Positions 53,559 through 64,000 of a stretch of DNA of 64,000 nucleotides are shown piece by piece (the first letter of the stretch is position 1; the number at the start of each line of letters is the position of its first letter). This DNA is from Mesobacillus harenae (GTDB taxonomy: Bacteria; Bacillota; Bacilli; Bacillales; Cytobacillaceae). Made by a program: the position numbers and the translations under genes. The notes under the pieces are model-generated. The model had not been told where the DNA came from. It did no database searches and saw only the letters and a program-made list of their open reading frames with translations. The stretch spans positions 124,001 through 188,000 of the forward strand of contig NZ_JABUNR010000002.1 in assembly GCF_013343715.1 (NCBI RefSeq), given 5' to 3'.

Positions 53559-54495
53559 AGACTGCAGCTTCCTTTCCTTTAGCAACATCAGCGCGCTTCC
53601 AAAAATACACGACCGCCATCGTTAACAAGACTGCGACAACAAGCCGGATGATCAATAATGGAATGACCGGGATTCCAAGGGGAATAAAAATAAGTGTATC
53701 TTCAATCACCGCATGGCAGGCCACGAGAAAAATAAACGCGATCGTAGCATCTCTTTTACTGACTCCATCTTCCTTTACCGCCTGAATCATGACGCCTGCA
53801 CCCATTGCAAGGCCAAATAGCAGGCCGGCCGCAAGTGTCGTCGACGTGTTTTCCTTCATTCCAAGTGCTCGCGTTACAGGAGCCATCCATCTTGAAAATA
53901 CAGCCAGCCACTTTAAATCTTTTAAAATCTGAATCCCAATCATGAGCGGGATAACAATGATGGCAAGCTGGAAGACTCCGATCCCTGCCTTCTCTAATCC
54001 ATCAATGATAATGTTTCCCCACCCGGTTACCTGCTGTTCTTTTGGCGGGATAAAACCATATTGTGCAAGCTCTGAGCCTCCGTGCCAGACTAGGTTTATA
54101 ACAAACCCGGACACTAGCGCGAGTCCAATTCTTACGGTTAAGACAATCCAAAGGCGCACGCCTACTTTTAAAGCAACGCCAGACTCGACTAGTAAGTTAT
54201 GGGAAAAACTCAGCATAACCGCAATGATAAAAACTTCTTTTACCGTTAGATCGAGCGTTAAAATGGCCCCAATTGCTGCATATAGATTTAATAAATTCCC
54301 AAGCACAAGCGGAATGGCCGCATCGCCTGATAATCCCAACAGGGACATCATTGGTTCAATCACCTTAATTAGCCATGGCAAAAAAGGTGTATGCTGGAGA
54401 ATCGCCACAATCAGCGTTACCGGAAAGATGATCTTTCCGAGCGCCCAAGTGGTTCGCAGGCCAACAAATGTACCTTCTTTTAATGAACCAAGCAT
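53542..54495 (-). CDS. Nucleoside-recognition (Gate) domain membrane protein (YvoD-like)
   Basis: Integral membrane protein of 317 residues with about eight helices and two Gate-type segments ([39 protein letters not shown]). Related to the spore maturation SpmA/SpmB fold. Position between lgt and ppaX matches yvoD. Transported substrate, if any, unknown. Confidence 0.85.
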   Translation of the reverse strand: MLGSLKEGTFVGLRTTWALGKIIFPVTLIVAILQHTPFLPWLIKVIEPMMSLLGLSGDAAIPLVLGNLLNLYAAIGAILTLDLTVKEVFIIAVMLSFSHNLLVESGVALKVGVRLWIVLTVRIGLALVSGFVINLVWHGGSELAQYGFIPPKEQQVTGWGNIIIDGLEKAGIGVFQLAIIVIPLMIGIQILKDLKWLAVFSRWMAPVTRALGMKENTSTTLAAGLLFGLAMGAGVMIQAVKEDGVSKRDATIAFIFLVACHAVIEDTLIFIPLGIPVIPLLIIRLVVAVLLTMAVVYFWKRADVAKGKEAAVYEQSS

Positions 54496-54530
54496 TATAC
54501 GCTCCCCCCTGTTGTTCTTAAATTTAATTG

Positions 54531-55352
54531 TTAATTCTTTTGTTCTAAGTACCTAATGTCGGCATAACCCTTTTTCCGTCTGTACAAAAGCAATCCAATT
54601 GCAAAAACGATCAGTGCCACGGAAATCGTTTGGGCAATTCTTAGATTGTCTGTCAGCATCAGACTGTCCGTCCGCATTCCTTCTACAAAGAAGCGCCCGA
54701 CCGAGTACCAGATAACGTAAGTCAGGAAGATTTCTCCCCGTCTAAGGTTCACTCTGCGAAGCATCATCAGCAGCACAAATCCAATGAAATTCCAGATCGA
54801 TTCATATAAAAAAGTCGGATGATAATAAGTTCCCTGTATATACATTTGGTTCACGATAAATTCAGGAAGATACAGGCTTTCCAGGAACGCCCGGGTTACT
54901 TCCCCCCCATGCGCCTCTTGGTTCATAAAGTTGCCCCAGCGTCCGATTGCCTGACCCAAAATAATGCTCGGCGCCGCAATATCGGCAAGTTTCCAGAAAG
55001 AAACGTTTCGTGATTTTGCGAAAAAATAGGCGGTAGCGACTGCCCCAATTAGAGCACCATGAATGGCAATGCCACCCTCCCAGATTTTAATGATATCTCC
55101 TGGACTGTCCTTGTAATGATCCCATTGGAATATCACATAGTAAATACGCGCACAAATAATCGAAATCGGAATTGCCCATAAAAGCAAGTCAGCAAAAATA
55201 TCTTTTGGAAGGCCGCGGCGGTCACCCTCACGCATTGCCAGCCAAAGTGCAAGTGCAATTCCTACTCCAATGATCAGCCCATACCAGTTCACTTGAATCG
55301 GGCCAAGTGATATAGCAACGGGATTGAGCGGCTGAATTTGTTCTTCCACCAT
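54531..55352 (-). CDS. lgt: Prolipoprotein diacylglyceryl transferase
   Basis: Membrane enzyme for the first step of lipoprotein maturation. 273 residues, seven helices; motifs [13 protein letters not shown] ([10 protein letters not shown]), [14 protein letters not shown] (catalytic His), [18 protein letters not shown] (Lgt signature) and [17 protein letters not shown]. Follows hprK by about 145 bases. Confidence 0.97.
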   Translation of the reverse strand: MVEEQIQPLNPVAISLGPIQVNWYGLIIGVGIALALWLAMREGDRRGLPKDIFADLLLWAIPISIICARIYYVIFQWDHYKDSPGDIIKIWEGGIAIHGALIGAVATAYFFAKSRNVSFWKLADIAAPSIILGQAIGRWGNFMNQEAHGGEVTRAFLESLYLPEFIVNQMYIQGTYYHPTFLYESIWNFIGFVLLMMLRRVNLRRGEIFLTYVIWYSVGRFFVEGMRTDSLMLTDNLRIAQTISVALIVFAIGLLLYRRKKGYADIRYLEQKN

Positions 55353-55496
55353 TTTAGTTTTCCCCCAGTCAGAAAGTACAGAGTCCAGGCAACCACCGCA
55401 ATATTAATTTAATAACCCGGAGCGGCAGGCTGCCTTAAAGCTCTGAACTAGACAGTTATCTGTTCATTATTTTTTAAGCAGTAATTCTAAAAAAAC

Positions 55497-56423
55497 TTAA
55501 TGTTCACCGTCATCTATAACATCTGAAAGCCTCGCTGAGAATTGCTCCGCAGCATTTACACCCATCCGTTTTAAACGGAAGTTCATTGCTGCGACCTCAA
55601 TTATAACAGCAAGGTTTCGGCCGGGACGAACCGGAACAGTCAGCTTCGTGATATCTGTATCGATAATTTTCATTTTTTCCTCATCCAAGCCAAGGCGATC
55701 GTACTGCTTGTTTTGATCCCATAATTCCAGATTAATAACCAAGGTGATCCGTTTATAGCTGCGGACAGCACCTGCTCCAAACAAGGTCATTACATTAATA
55801 ATGCCTAGTCCGCGAATTTCCAGTAAATGCTCGATCAACTCGGGAGAACTCCCAATTAAAGTATCCTGATCCTCCTGGCGAATCTCAACACAATCATCTG
55901 CCACTAAACGATGGCCGCGCTTAACGAGCTCAAGTGCTGTTTCACTTTTACCAACGCCGCTTTTTCCAGTAATTAAGACACCGACACCATAAATATCAAC
56001 GAGAACTCCATGAACCGCCGTCGTTGGTGCTAGCTTTCCCTCCAGATAGTTAGTCAGGTGGCTCGACAGCCGCGTCGTTTTCAATTTAGAACGCATGACC
56101 GGAACGGATTCTCTTTCTGAGGCTTCAAGTAATTCCTCAGGAACCTCCATTCCCCTAGAGATGATGATCCCCGGAGTTATGTCTGTACAAAGCCGCTGGA
56201 GCCGGTATTTCCGGTCACCATCATCAAGTTTCCCAATAAAAGTTAACTCTGTCTTTCCAAGCAGCTGAATTCTCTCTTCAGGGTAATAATCAAAAAAACC
56301 GGCAATCTCTAAGCCTGGTCTTGATATATCACTTATAGAAATCGGACGGTCAATCCCTTCTTCCCCGCTAATCAGCTCCAAATCAAACTTTTCAATTAAA
56401 TCCTTTGTGCGAACTTTAACCAA
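55497..56423 (-). CDS. hprK: HPr kinase/phosphorylase
   Basis: Phosphorylates Ser46 of HPr and Crh in response to glycolytic intermediates, and reverses it with phosphate; central to catabolite repression. About 309 residues with Walker [13 protein letters not shown], the family signature [19 protein letters not shown] and C-terminal [19 protein letters not shown]. Start chosen at a TTG (56423, reading as [13 protein letters not shown]) with AAGGAGG eight bases upstream; the longer frame to 56450 would encode this very site within the gene. Confidence 0.96.
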   Translation of the reverse strand: MVKVRTKDLIEKFDLELISGEEGIDRPISISDISRPGLEIAGFFDYYPEERIQLLGKTELTFIGKLDDGDRKYRLQRLCTDITPGIIISRGMEVPEELLEASERESVPVMRSKLKTTRLSSHLTNYLEGKLAPTTAVHGVLVDIYGVGVLITGKSGVGKSETALELVKRGHRLVADDCVEIRQEDQDTLIGSSPELIEHLLEIRGLGIINVMTLFGAGAVRSYKRITLVINLELWDQNKQYDRLGLDEEKMKIIDTDITKLTVPVRPGRNLAVIIEVAAMNFRLKRMGVNAAEQFSARLSDVIDDGEH

Positions 56424-56680
56424 AGAAGCTTCCTCCTTACGTTTTGACACATCTATTTTATTTAAAATAATCGATAGTCAAACAATACTAACTATTTTAG
56501 CACTTTTTGGTTCAGAACAAAATGTACTGACTAATTATAAGCGGAGAATTTGCTGCAAAGGCTTAATTAGTTGAGGGAGGACAGCAATCACCTAGTGTTC
56601 TTTTAGCAATAATGCCTGTCCTTCTATCCTACTGGTTCATATTATAGGGATGAAACAATCTATAGAGGGGGATGGGTTGG

Positions 56681-57367
56681 ATGAGAATTATGCTCGATGC
56701 AGGACATGGCTATACTACACCGGGGAAACGAACGCCAGATGGAATGAGTGAATATGAATTTAACCGAGCTGTAGCCCAATATACTAAAGGCTTACTAGAA
56801 GACTATCAACATGTCTTGGTGTATTTTTGTCATGAAGATGAGCGGGATGTGCCGCTGCAAGAACGAACTGATAAAGCAAATCGATTGAAAGTAGATGGTT
56901 ACGTATCAATTCATGCTAATGCCTATGGAACAGGCTGGAACAACGCCGGTGGAATCGAAACCTACATTTATAAAACGCGTCCAAAAGAAGCAGCAGAACT
57001 TGCCCATGAAATTCAGCATAGAATGACTTCCAGGACAGGCTTACGGGACCGGGGAGTTAAGACAGCAGACTTCCATGTCTTAAGAGAGACTAGTATGACA
57101 GCCGTCCTCGTGGAATGCGGTTTTATGACCAATCAAAAGGAAGCAGGCCTGCTAAGAGCTGACGCGTTTCGGAGAATGTGTGCAGAAGCCATTGCCACTG
57201 CCATTTCCTATACCTATAAGCTAAAAAAATCAGCTCCCTCTCCAGCCGATCAGCAGCTATTTAAGGTACAAGCAGGCGCTTTTAAGGATAAAAGCAAGGC
57301 CGAAGAAGTGGCCGCACGTTTAAAGAAAGCTGGCTATGAGGCAATGGTGTTACAGATTAAACATTAA
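56681..57367 (+). CDS. N-acetylmuramoyl-L-alanine amidase with SPOR domain
   Basis: Probable peptidoglycan amidase. Amidase_3 zinc motifs: DAGHG (His), EYEFN (Glu), SIHANA (His) and LVECGFMTN (catalytic Glu). C-terminal SPOR-like domain (LFKVQAGAFKDKSKAEEVAARLKKAGYEA) that binds denuded glycan. No signal peptide is visible in about 228 residues, so it may act in the mother cell or use another export route, as with CwlC-like sporulation amidases. ATG at 56681 has AGAGGGGG nine bases upstream; an ATG at 56672 is too close to it. Confidence 0.88.
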   Translation: MRIMLDAGHGYTTPGKRTPDGMSEYEFNRAVAQYTKGLLEDYQHVLVYFCHEDERDVPLQERTDKANRLKVDGYVSIHANAYGTGWNNAGGIETYIYKTRPKEAAELAHEIQHRMTSRTGLRDRGVKTADFHVLRETSMTAVLVECGFMTNQKEAGLLRADAFRRMCAEAIATAISYTYKLKKSAPSPADQQLFKVQAGAFKDKSKAEEVAARLKKAGYEAMVLQIKH

Positions 57368-57465
57368 AGCGTTCTTGAGCTCTCGACGCCTAGCGGCTCC
57401 TCGCAAGATCCTCACGGAAGCTAGCTCTTGGAGAAAACTGGTTAGGCGCTGGAGCTAGATGCAGA
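57368..57465. repeat. Possible intergenic repeat element
   Basis: Contains CGACGCCTAGCGGCTCCTCG and, inverted further on, TTAGGCGCTGGAGCTAGA; I recall similar sequence between genes in many Bacillus and Geobacillus genomes. Only one copy in this window, so it rests on recollection. Confidence 0.4.
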
Positions 57466-57551
57466 CAACTCATACGATTATCGGTTACTTGGAACTTTTA
57501 TAGTTTCCTTAACACCAAAGCCGGCACTCAACAAAGCGCCGGCCGTTAAAC

Positions 57552-57905
57552 TTAATCCTTTTTTTCAAAAACCGTTTTCTGAATAACAAGGTTTACAACA
57601 GACATCAGTATGGCCGCAAAGAAGGCCATCCCAAAACCGTTTATTTCAAATGCTGCCCCCATTAAGCTGTCCGTCAGCAGCAGGGTAATCGCATTAATTA
57701 CAAATAAAAACAGTCCAAGTGATATAATCGTCACCGGGAGGGTTAAGATGATCAAGATCGGCCGTACAAGTATATTCAAAATGGACAAGATAAAGCTTGC
57801 CCCCAGTGCTGCCCCGAATCCAGAGAGGTAGAAGGATTCTTCAAAATACCCGGCAAACGCCATAAATAACACTGCATTTATAACAATCCCAAGCAGCCAT
57901 CTCAT
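57552..57905 (-). CDS. Phage holin superfamily IV / YvlD-like membrane protein
   Basis: 117 residues, four helices (LLGIVINAVLFMAFAG; ASFILSILNILVRPILIILTLP; LGLFLFVINAITLLLTD; FFAAILMSVVNLVI). Matches YvlD-type proteins found at the end of yvlABCD-like operons. Overlaps the PspC gene by one base. Likely envelope stress role, unproven. Confidence 0.85.
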   Translation of the reverse strand: MRWLLGIVINAVLFMAFAGYFEESFYLSGFGAALGASFILSILNILVRPILIILTLPVTIISLGLFLFVINAITLLLTDSLMGAAFEINGFGMAFFAAILMSVVNLVIQKTVFEKKD

Positions 57906-58102
57906 TACCGGTAAACATCCTTTTTCTTCGGCATTAGAAACATTGCTGCAAAGTAAACAATCGTCATTGGAAAGAAGGCGGTTGTAAACAGCAGGATGAT
58001 AAAGATCACCCTAACTATCGTAGGATTGACACCGATTGATTCTGCAATGCCTCCCAAAACTCCAGCCAGCTTTTTGTTTGTATTTGAACGGGTTAATTTC
58101 AT
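57905..58102 (-). CDS. PspC-domain protein (YvlC-like)
   Basis: 65 residues: KLAGVLGGIAESIGVNPTIVRVIFIILLF is the PspC signature followed by a second hydrophobic helix. Related proteins act in membrane stress signalling. AAGGAGGG precedes the ATG. Confidence 0.9.
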   Translation of the reverse strand: MKLTRSNTNKKLAGVLGGIAESIGVNPTIVRVIFIILLFTTAFFPMTIVYFAAMFLMPKKKDVYR

Positions 58103-58118
58103 CTTTATCCCTCCTTCG

Positions 58119-59222
58119 TTAGTGTGACTTTTTCACCGAAATACCACCAGTTTTCGTTTCAGCATTCACTTTTAATTGATGCTCTCCTTCGTTAACTGAT
58201 TCAAATCGTAGAAGCTTTTGCACCATTTCGCTTTTATCTTCTACAATTTTAATACCCTCAAGCTCTACAGAGAAACCGCCAAGATTCGATTTCAAGACAC
58301 CTTTAACACCAGTTTCTCCAGGAACAAATAATTCGATGCTCCCTGTTGTCGCCTTTGCTTCAATTTCAGCTGCATCATGGTTATTTAATAAGCATGAGAT
58401 ATTTCCATTAAAGGTTTGAACATCAAGCATGTGGTAGCTTCCGTCAAGCTTAATCGCTCCATTTATTGTTTCGGCTTCGAGCTCCTTCACTTTGCTGCCG
58501 CTAATCTCAATCGCTCCGTTCGCCGTTTCAGCCTCAAGCTTTCCGCATGACAAAGCCCCCAGCCTAATTTTCCCATTAGCAGTTTTGATTGTGCAATCGT
58601 CTGTAATTAGGCGGTCAGCCTGTATCGGTCCGTTGAAAAGGCGCACCTTTACCTTTTTATACTCTTCAGCAGGAACGAAGATGGCGGCATTCACTTTCAT
58701 GCTTCTTTGCTGCGTTGCAAAGCGCAGCTTCTCCCCTTCAACAGCAAAAAATACCTCCTCGAGAAAACGTTTTCTCGCTGCATCTTGGCCATCCACCCTG
58801 TAAACCTTTGCTTCACATTCGACTCTGATATCTTTTTGATCCCATGGAATCAATTTAACCGACCCATTTGCAACATCAATATCAATCTCAGAAAAAGCGG
58901 TATTGCCCTGGTGGAATATATGAGACACATTAACCGATTGGCCAAAGTTAAAATCCAGATCAAAATCTTTTATCTTCTTAAATGCCGAATCTACAAAATC
59001 CACAAATTTATCCTTCGCAGATTGGAACTTATAATCAGCCTGCTCCTGCTTTTTTTCTTCGTCAAACTTTACAGTGGTGGACAGCTCATTAATTATGTCA
59101 GCCTTTTTTTGTTCCATCGACTGGTTAGCCTGCTCAAGCGTCTCAAGCAGTGTGAGCGCCTCCTCAACCGTCAGCTTTCCTTCCTCAACCATTTTAAGTA
59201 TCCTAATTCTCTCTTCCTTCAT
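58119..59222 (-). CDS. DUF4097 family protein (YvlB-like)
   Basis: 367 residues. N-terminal SHOCT-like helical hairpin (ERIRILKMVEEGKLTVEEALTLLETL), a charged linker, then a DUF4097 beta-helix-like domain with repeated NGxIxLxG units (TANGKIRLGA, TANGAIEISG, TINGAIKLDG, TFNGNISCLL). Middle gene of the yvlABCD-type operon, linked to cell envelope stress in relatives. Confidence 0.88.
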   Translation of the reverse strand: MKEERIRILKMVEEGKLTVEEALTLLETLEQANQSMEQKKADIINELSTTVKFDEEKKQEQADYKFQSAKDKFVDFVDSAFKKIKDFDLDFNFGQSVNVSHIFHQGNTAFSEIDIDVANGSVKLIPWDQKDIRVECEAKVYRVDGQDAARKRFLEEVFFAVEGEKLRFATQQRSMKVNAAIFVPAEEYKKVKVRLFNGPIQADRLITDDCTIKTANGKIRLGALSCGKLEAETANGAIEISGSKVKELEAETINGAIKLDGSYHMLDVQTFNGNISCLLNNHDAAEIEAKATTGSIELFVPGETGVKGVLKSNLGGFSVELEGIKIVEDKSEMVQKLLRFESVNEGEHQLKVNAETKTGGISVKKSH

Positions 59223-59241
59223 TTCAGTTTCCTCCTTGTTT

Positions 59242-59562
59242 CTAATTCTTTAAAACACGAACGCCCTGAACAAGATTCCAGATTAAAACGATCATACTAA
59301 GCAATATACTGATGCCAATGCCAGCTAATACTAATACAGGAAAATCAGTCTGGCCGGTTACAATTAAATGGTAAGCCGAGTATAGCACGAACGGGATTGG
59401 AATCAGTGGAATTAACTGCGACAACAAAGCCCGTTTAGCATGCTGTTTTACCTCCATCTCATCCGACGCAAAATAGAGGATCGCGGGAAAAAGAATGCCT
59501 GCAAACATAAAACTGAAATACGCTAATGCTGACAGAACTTTCTTCGTTTCCATTCCAAACAT
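59242..59562 (-). CDS. DUF4870 membrane protein (YvlA-like)
   Basis: 106 residues with three helices: ALAYFSFMFAGILFPAILYF, the family segment EVKQHAKRALLSQLIPLIPIPFVLY and VLVLAGIGISILLSMIVLIW. First gene of the four-gene operon. Confidence 0.85.
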   Translation of the reverse strand: MFGMETKKVLSALAYFSFMFAGILFPAILYFASDEMEVKQHAKRALLSQLIPLIPIPFVLYSAYHLIVTGQTDFPVLVLAGIGISILLSMIVLIWNLVQGVRVLKN

Positions 59563-59808
59563 CTCCTTAGCGGATTTATATCTAGACGCTTCTATTCTAT
59601 GAAGCTTTTTATTTGGATACCGTTTAAAATTGGCGGATCAAAAAGGATTCCATATTCCTACTTACGAATCTATAGCCGCTTAAGTTTCATACTCTATGAT
59701 AATATTCTCCAAATAAGATTCGGATCCATTTTTGTTTCAAGCTGAAGAAGCGAAAATTCTGTGACTTTTACGTTATAGCCGGCAAGAGCGTTGTTCCAGA
59801 TAAAAAAT
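59563..59808. other. Intergenic region upstream of the yvl operon
   Basis: No gene seen; must contain the yvl operon promoter, not identified. Confidence 0.3.
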
Positions 59809-59833
59809 AGAGACTCCTTGTTAAAGGAGTCTC
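59809..59833 (-). terminator. uvrA terminator
   Basis: GAGACTCC (59810-59817) pairs with GGAGTCTC (59826-59833); TATTTTTT follows on the minus strand. Confidence 0.92.
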
Positions 59834-59841
59834 ATAAAATT

Positions 59842-62721
59842 TTAAACATTAGTTGTACTTGTTTCGCGTTCTTTCACCCGCTTTTGCATCCGCAGGCGGT
59901 CTCGCTCAAGAACTGGTTTTAAATATTTGCCGGTATAGGACTCAGGAACCTCTGCAACTTTTTCCGGAGTTCCAGACGCAACGATCATCCCGCCTTTATC
60001 TCCGCCTTCCGGACCAAGATCAACGATATAATCGGCGGCCTTGATTATATCAAGGTTATGCTCGATCACCAGTACCGTGTCGCCATTGTCGACAAGGCGC
60101 TGGAGAACGACGAGCAGCCGTGAAATATCGTCCACATGCAGTCCTGTGGTCGGCTCATCTAAAATATACAAGGAGCGCCCAGTCGAACGGCGATGCAGCT
60201 CAGAGGCCAGCTTAACCCGCTGGGCCTCTCCGCCTGAAAGCGTTGTAGCTGGCTGGCCAAGCGTGATATAGCCAAGTCCGACATCAAAAATGGTCTGGAG
60301 CTTGCGGCTGATTTTAGGAATGCTGCCAAAGAACTCTAAGCCATCCTCCACCGTCATCTCAAGGATGTCACTTATATTTTTGCCTTTATATTTCACTTCA
60401 AGTGTTTCGCGGTTATAGCGTTTCCCATGGCAAATTTCACAAGGAACGTAAACATCAGGAAGAAAATGCATTTCAATCTTGATGATTCCGTCACCTCGGC
60501 AGGCCTCACAACGGCCACCCTTAACATTAAAGCTGAAGCGTCCTTTTTTATAGCCTCTCACCTTTGCTTCATTCGTTGAAGCAAACACATCGCGAATATC
60601 ATCAAACACGCCCGTGTAGGTGGCAGGGTTTGATCTTGGCGTCCTTCCGATTGGTGACTGATCGATATCGATCACCTTATCAAGATGCTCGACGCCTTTA
60701 ATCTCACGGAAATTCCCGGGCCTAGTTTTGGCTCTGTGAAGCTTCATTGCCAGCGATTTATGAAGGATCTCATTTATCAGTGTACTTTTTCCTGAACCTG
60801 AGACACCGGTAATGGCTGTAAACACGCCGAGCGGAAACTTAAGATTAACGTTCTTTAAGTTGTTTTCTTTAGCACCTTTGACCTCAATATGGCGTCCAGC
60901 TGCTTTACGGCGCTCAAGCGGAAGCGGAATGAACCTTTTTCCAGAAAGGTATTGGCCAGTCAAGGAATTCTGGTCATTCATTACTTCTTCCGGAGTTCCT
61001 GCTGAAACAATTTCCCCGCCATGTACACCGGCTCCCGGACCAACATCTATCAAATAATCAGCGGCCAGCATCGTGTCCTCATCATGTTCAACAACGATTA
61101 GGGTGTTTCCGATATCGCGCATGTTTTTTAGTGTCTCAATCAAGCGGTCATTATCTCGCTGATGAAGGCCGATTGACGGCTCATCCAAAATATAGAGAAC
61201 ACCGGTCAGCCGAGAGCCTATTTGAGTTGCCAGACGAATCCGCTGCGCTTCGCCGCCTGACAAAGTACCAGCCGCACGGCTTAAGGTTAGATAGTCGAGC
61301 CCGACATTATTTAAAAAGCCAAGACGTTCACTGATTTCACGAAATATTAAATTCGCAATCTGCATTTCTTTTTCAGAAAGAGTTAGTCCGACAAAAAACT
61401 CATGGGCTTCCTGAATGGAAAGCGAAGTTATTTGTCCAATATGGTTCCCGTCCACATGAACAGCCAGGCTCTCCCGCTTCAGGCGATAGCCCTTGCAGGT
61501 GGGACAATGATGCTCGGCCATATACTTTTCCATCTGTTCCCGAATGTAATCTGAGCCAGTTTCTTTATAGCGGCGCTCAACATTGCGGAGCACCCCTTCA
61601 AACTCGATATAATTTTCACGAATTTGTCCAAAATCATTTTCATAGCGGAAATAAATTCGGTCTGATCCTGATCCATATAAAATTTTATCAAGCATATGCC
61701 CTGGAAGGTCGCGAACAGGAACGTCCATATCAATTCCATAATGGTTGCAGATCGATTCAAGCAGCTGTGGGTAGTATTGGGAACTTGTCGGCTCCCACGG
61801 TGCAATTGCGTTCTGCCGCAGGCTCAAATCTTTATTAGGCAGGACCAGTTCGAGATCTACCTCAAGCTTTGCGCCAAGACCATCACATTCCGGACATGCT
61901 CCAAACGGACTGTTAAATGAAAACATTCTCGGCTCAAGTTCCCCAATTGAAAAGCCGCAAATTGGGCAGGCATGATTTTCACTGAACATGAGCTCTTCTT
62001 TTTCCATCACATCCACAATCACATTGCCCTCGCCCAGCTTTAACGCTGTTTCAAGTGAATCGGCAAGCCGAGCCGCGACTCCTTCTTTGACGACAATCCG
62101 GTCAATAACAACCTCAATTGAATGCTTTTTATTTTTCTCCAGCTCAATTTCTTCGCTCAGATCAAGCATTTCTCCATTCACTCGAACCCTTACAAAACCC
62201 TGTTTCTTAATATCCTCAAGTGTCTTTGCATGGGTCCCTTTTCGCCCCGAAACAAGCGGCGCCAAAATCTGCAGCTTTGTCCGTTCCGGATATTCCATAA
62301 TTCGGTCGACCATTTGCTCAATCGTTTGCGACGAGATTTCAATATTGTGAATTGGACAGGTAGGCCGGCCTACTCTCGCAAAAAGTAAACGCAAATAATC
62401 ATAGATTTCTGTCACGGTTCCTACAGTTGAACGCGGGTTTCGGCTTGTCGTCTTTTGGTCGATCGAAATTGCTGGTGACAGACCTTCAATTGCATCCACG
62501 TCTGGCTTGTCCATCTGGCCGAGAAACTGCCGGGCATAGGCCGACAAGGATTCCACATAGCGCCGCTGTCCTTCAGCATAAATCGTATCAAAGGCAAGCG
62601 AGGACTTTCCTGAACCGGAAAGTCCCGTCAAAACAACAAGCTTATCTCTCGGAATGGTGACATCTATGTTTTTAAGATTATGAGCTCTGGCACCTTTAAC
62701 TATCAGTTTATCCATCGCCAT
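59842..62721 (-). CDS. uvrA: Excinuclease ABC subunit A
   Basis: ATP-binding damage recognition subunit of nucleotide excision repair. 959 residues with two ABC modules: Walker [15 protein letters not shown] and [15 protein letters not shown], signature [12 protein letters not shown] and [12 protein letters not shown], zinc fingers CPICGFSIG...CPECDG and CEACRGDG...CEICHGKR. Start at the ATG at 62721 (nine bases past uvrB's stop); the in-frame ATG at 62715 is equally possible. Co-transcribed with uvrB. Confidence 0.98.
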   Translation of the reverse strand: MAMDKLIVKGARAHNLKNIDVTIPRDKLVVLTGLSGSGKSSLAFDTIYAEGQRRYVESLSAYARQFLGQMDKPDVDAIEGLSPAISIDQKTTSRNPRSTVGTVTEIYDYLRLLFARVGRPTCPIHNIEISSQTIEQMVDRIMEYPERTKLQILAPLVSGRKGTHAKTLEDIKKQGFVRVRVNGEMLDLSEEIELEKNKKHSIEVVIDRIVVKEGVAARLADSLETALKLGEGNVIVDVMEKEELMFSENHACPICGFSIGELEPRMFSFNSPFGACPECDGLGAKLEVDLELVLPNKDLSLRQNAIAPWEPTSSQYYPQLLESICNHYGIDMDVPVRDLPGHMLDKILYGSGSDRIYFRYENDFGQIRENYIEFEGVLRNVERRYKETGSDYIREQMEKYMAEHHCPTCKGYRLKRESLAVHVDGNHIGQITSLSIQEAHEFFVGLTLSEKEMQIANLIFREISERLGFLNNVGLDYLTLSRAAGTLSGGEAQRIRLATQIGSRLTGVLYILDEPSIGLHQRDNDRLIETLKNMRDIGNTLIVVEHDEDTMLAADYLIDVGPGAGVHGGEIVSAGTPEEVMNDQNSLTGQYLSGKRFIPLPLERRKAAGRHIEVKGAKENNLKNVNLKFPLGVFTAITGVSGSGKSTLINEILHKSLAMKLHRAKTRPGNFREIKGVEHLDKVIDIDQSPIGRTPRSNPATYTGVFDDIRDVFASTNEAKVRGYKKGRFSFNVKGGRCEACRGDGIIKIEMHFLPDVYVPCEICHGKRYNRETLEVKYKGKNISDILEMTVEDGLEFFGSIPKISRKLQTIFDVGLGYITLGQPATTLSGGEAQRVKLASELHRRSTGRSLYILDEPTTGLHVDDISRLLVVLQRLVDNGDTVLVIEHNLDIIKAADYIVDLGPEGGDKGGMIVASGTPEKVAEVPESYTGKYLKPVLERDRLRMQKRVKERETSTTNV

Positions 62722-62729
62722 TTTTTACG

Positions 62730-64000
62730 TCATCCTCCCGCTTTTAATTCAAGTATAAGATCACGCAGCTCTGCCGCCCTTTCGAAATTGAGGGCTTTTG
62801 CTGCTTCTTTCATTTCTATTTCCATTCCAGCAATGACCTCGTCGCGCTCTTTCTTGGTCAGCTTCTTCATCCGTTCTGCTGGTGTATACTCTTCCTGCTC
62901 CTCGGCTGCAATCGTTGCTCGAATCACATCGCGGATTTCCTTCTGAATCGTCTGCGGGGTAATGCCATGCTTACGGTTGTATTCCTCTTGTGTCGCTCGG
63001 CGCCGCTGGGTTTCACCAATGGCCAGCTCCATAGAATTGGTCATTCGGTCCGCGTACATAATGACATGGCCTCTCTCATTCCGCGCTGCACGGCCCATTG
63101 TCTGAATCAAGGAACGCTCTGAACGGAGGAAGCCTTCTTTATCAGCATCCAGAATCGCAACAAGCGAAACCTCCGGAATATCGAGCCCTTCCCTTAAAAG
63201 GTTGATGCCAATCAGCACATCATATTTCCCAAGCCGAAGTTCCCGGATAATTTCAATCCGATCAAGCGTTTTAACTTCTGAGTGCAAATATTGAACTTTA
63301 ATTCCAATCTCTTTTAAGTAATCGGTCAAATCCTCGGACATTTTTTTAGTCAATGTTGTAACCAAAACACGTTCATTCCGTTTAATCCGCTCATTAATTT
63401 CGCCGATTAAATCATCAATCTGGCCTTCAATTGGCCGGACATCAATTGTCGGATCAAGCAGCCCAGTCGGACGGATAATCTGTTGTATCATCTCTGGGGT
63501 ATGTTCAATTTCATATGGACCAGGCGTTGCTGATACATAGACAGCCTGTTTAACATGTCTTTCAAATTCCTGAAATGTGAGTGGACGGTTGTCCATTGCT
63601 GAAGGCAGACGGAATCCGTGCTCGACCAACACATTTTTACGGGCCTGGTCACCATTGAACATCCCGCGGACCTGCGGCAGGGTAACATGTGACTCGTCAA
63701 CAACAATCATGAAATCATCCGGAAAATAATCGATCAATGTATACGGAGTTGAACCTGGCGGCCTTAATGTTAAGTGGCGTGAGTAATTTTCAATACCGGA
63801 ACAAAAGCCCATTTCTCTCATCATTTCAAGATCATATCGGGTTCGCTGCTCAAGCCGCTGTGCTTCAAGCAGCTTGCCATTTTCACGCATGTCAGCGAGC
63901 CTTTCTTCCAGCTCTTTTTCAATATTTCCGATTGCGACTTCCATTTTTTCCTGGCGGGTAACGAAGTGGGAGGCCGGGAAAATCGCTACATGATCCCGCT
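62730..64000 (-). CDS. uvrB: Excinuclease ABC subunit B (partial, runs off the window)
   Basis: Helicase-like subunit of nucleotide excision repair. The frame is open to the window edge (the residues before MEVAIGN read [18 protein letters not shown]), so the 5' third lies beyond 64000; about 423 of some 660 residues are here. Seen: [77 protein letters not shown], and the C-terminal UVR motif ([22 protein letters not shown]) that contacts UvrC. Confidence 0.98.
   Translation of the reverse strand, partial: RDHVAIFPASHFVTRQEKMEVAIGNIEKELEERLADMRENGKLLEAQRLEQRTRYDLEMMREMGFCSGIENYSRHLTLRPPGSTPYTLIDYFPDDFMIVVDESHVTLPQVRGMFNGDQARKNVLVEHGFRLPSAMDNRPLTFQEFERHVKQAVYVSATPGPYEIEHTPEMIQQIIRPTGLLDPTIDVRPIEGQIDDLIGEINERIKRNERVLVTTLTKKMSEDLTDYLKEIGIKVQYLHSEVKTLDRIEIIRELRLGKYDVLIGINLLREGLDIPEVSLVAILDADKEGFLRSERSLIQTMGRAARNERGHVIMYADRMTNSMELAIGETQRRRATQEEYNRKHGITPQTIQKEIRDVIRATIAAEEQEEYTPAERMKKLTKKERDEVIAGMEIEMKEAAKALNFERAAELRDLILELKAGG

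Noticed and set aside
53942..54556. 204-codon frame antisense to yvoD
   Set aside because: Overlaps a conserved membrane protein gene; antisense of hydrophobic codons gives long open frames by composition.
56530..56570. Full copy of the 11.2-kb palindromic repeat
   Set aside because: Only one short arm-like motif is present with a local hairpin (CTAATTA/TAATTAG); not enough to call an element.

Overview
The window reads as chromosomal DNA of an aerobic, endospore-forming-type member of the Bacillaceae (Bacillus, Mesobacillus or Cytobacillus-like). Evidence: Gram-positive ribosome binding sites (AAGGAGG-type) with frequent TTG and GTG starts, Crh and HprK/P, CggR, SigL, and a gene order from uvrB through rnr that closely follows the Bacillus subtilis yvl-hprK-lgt-his-trxB-whiA-clpP and cggR-gapA-eno-secG-rnr-smpB-ssrA region. 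Almost everything in the right two thirds is on the minus strand. The species assignment is inference.

Layout. 0-17 kb is an accessory region: an M20 dipeptidase, a decayed carbamate kinase gene, a secreted beta-propeller/FlgD-like/SH3/LysM protein, a two-component system next to two envelope proteins of unknown function, a truncated potassium channel with an odd selectivity filter, a DUF421/DUF4363 pair, a MarR regulator, small secreted and membrane proteins, and katG. 17-21.3 kb holds an alanine dehydrogenase-like gene plus an NhaC-type antiporter behind a clear sigma-54 promoter, with a sigma-54 activator gene upstream. 21.8-22.4 kb is ssrA (tmRNA), interrupted in its T loop by a 276-nt group I intron. 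22.6-34.3 kb carries smpB, rnr, esterase, secG and the glycolytic cluster eno-gpmI-tpiA-pgk-gapA-cggR with a CggR operator. 34.4-44.2 kb holds a glutaredoxin-like gene, sigL (rpoN), tRNA-Arg(CCG), clpP behind a CtsR box, crh, whiA, yvcK, rapZ, a NUDIX gene, trxB and a TPR protein. 44.8-51.5 kb is a complete histidine operon hisZGDBHAFI. 51.7-64 kb contains a truncated BCCT transporter, yvoF, ppaX, yvoD, lgt, hprK, an amidase, the yvl envelope-stress-type operon, uvrA and the 3' two thirds of uvrB, which runs off the window.

How it fits together: the glycolysis block with its own repressor (CggR), plus Crh and HprK/P further along, makes up much of carbon-flux control; SmpB, tmRNA and RNase R are the trans-translation/ribosome rescue set; ClpP degrades tagged proteins; SigL in the window supplies the sigma factor needed by the ald-nhaC promoter.

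Most interesting: the split tmRNA gene (intron boundaries supported by a P1 helix, a Q/S core and exact restoration of a 360-nt mature tmRNA), the mosaic palindromic intergenic repeats at 44.5 and 52.1 kb, the potassium channel with a VGLGD filter, and the intact sigma-54 circuit.
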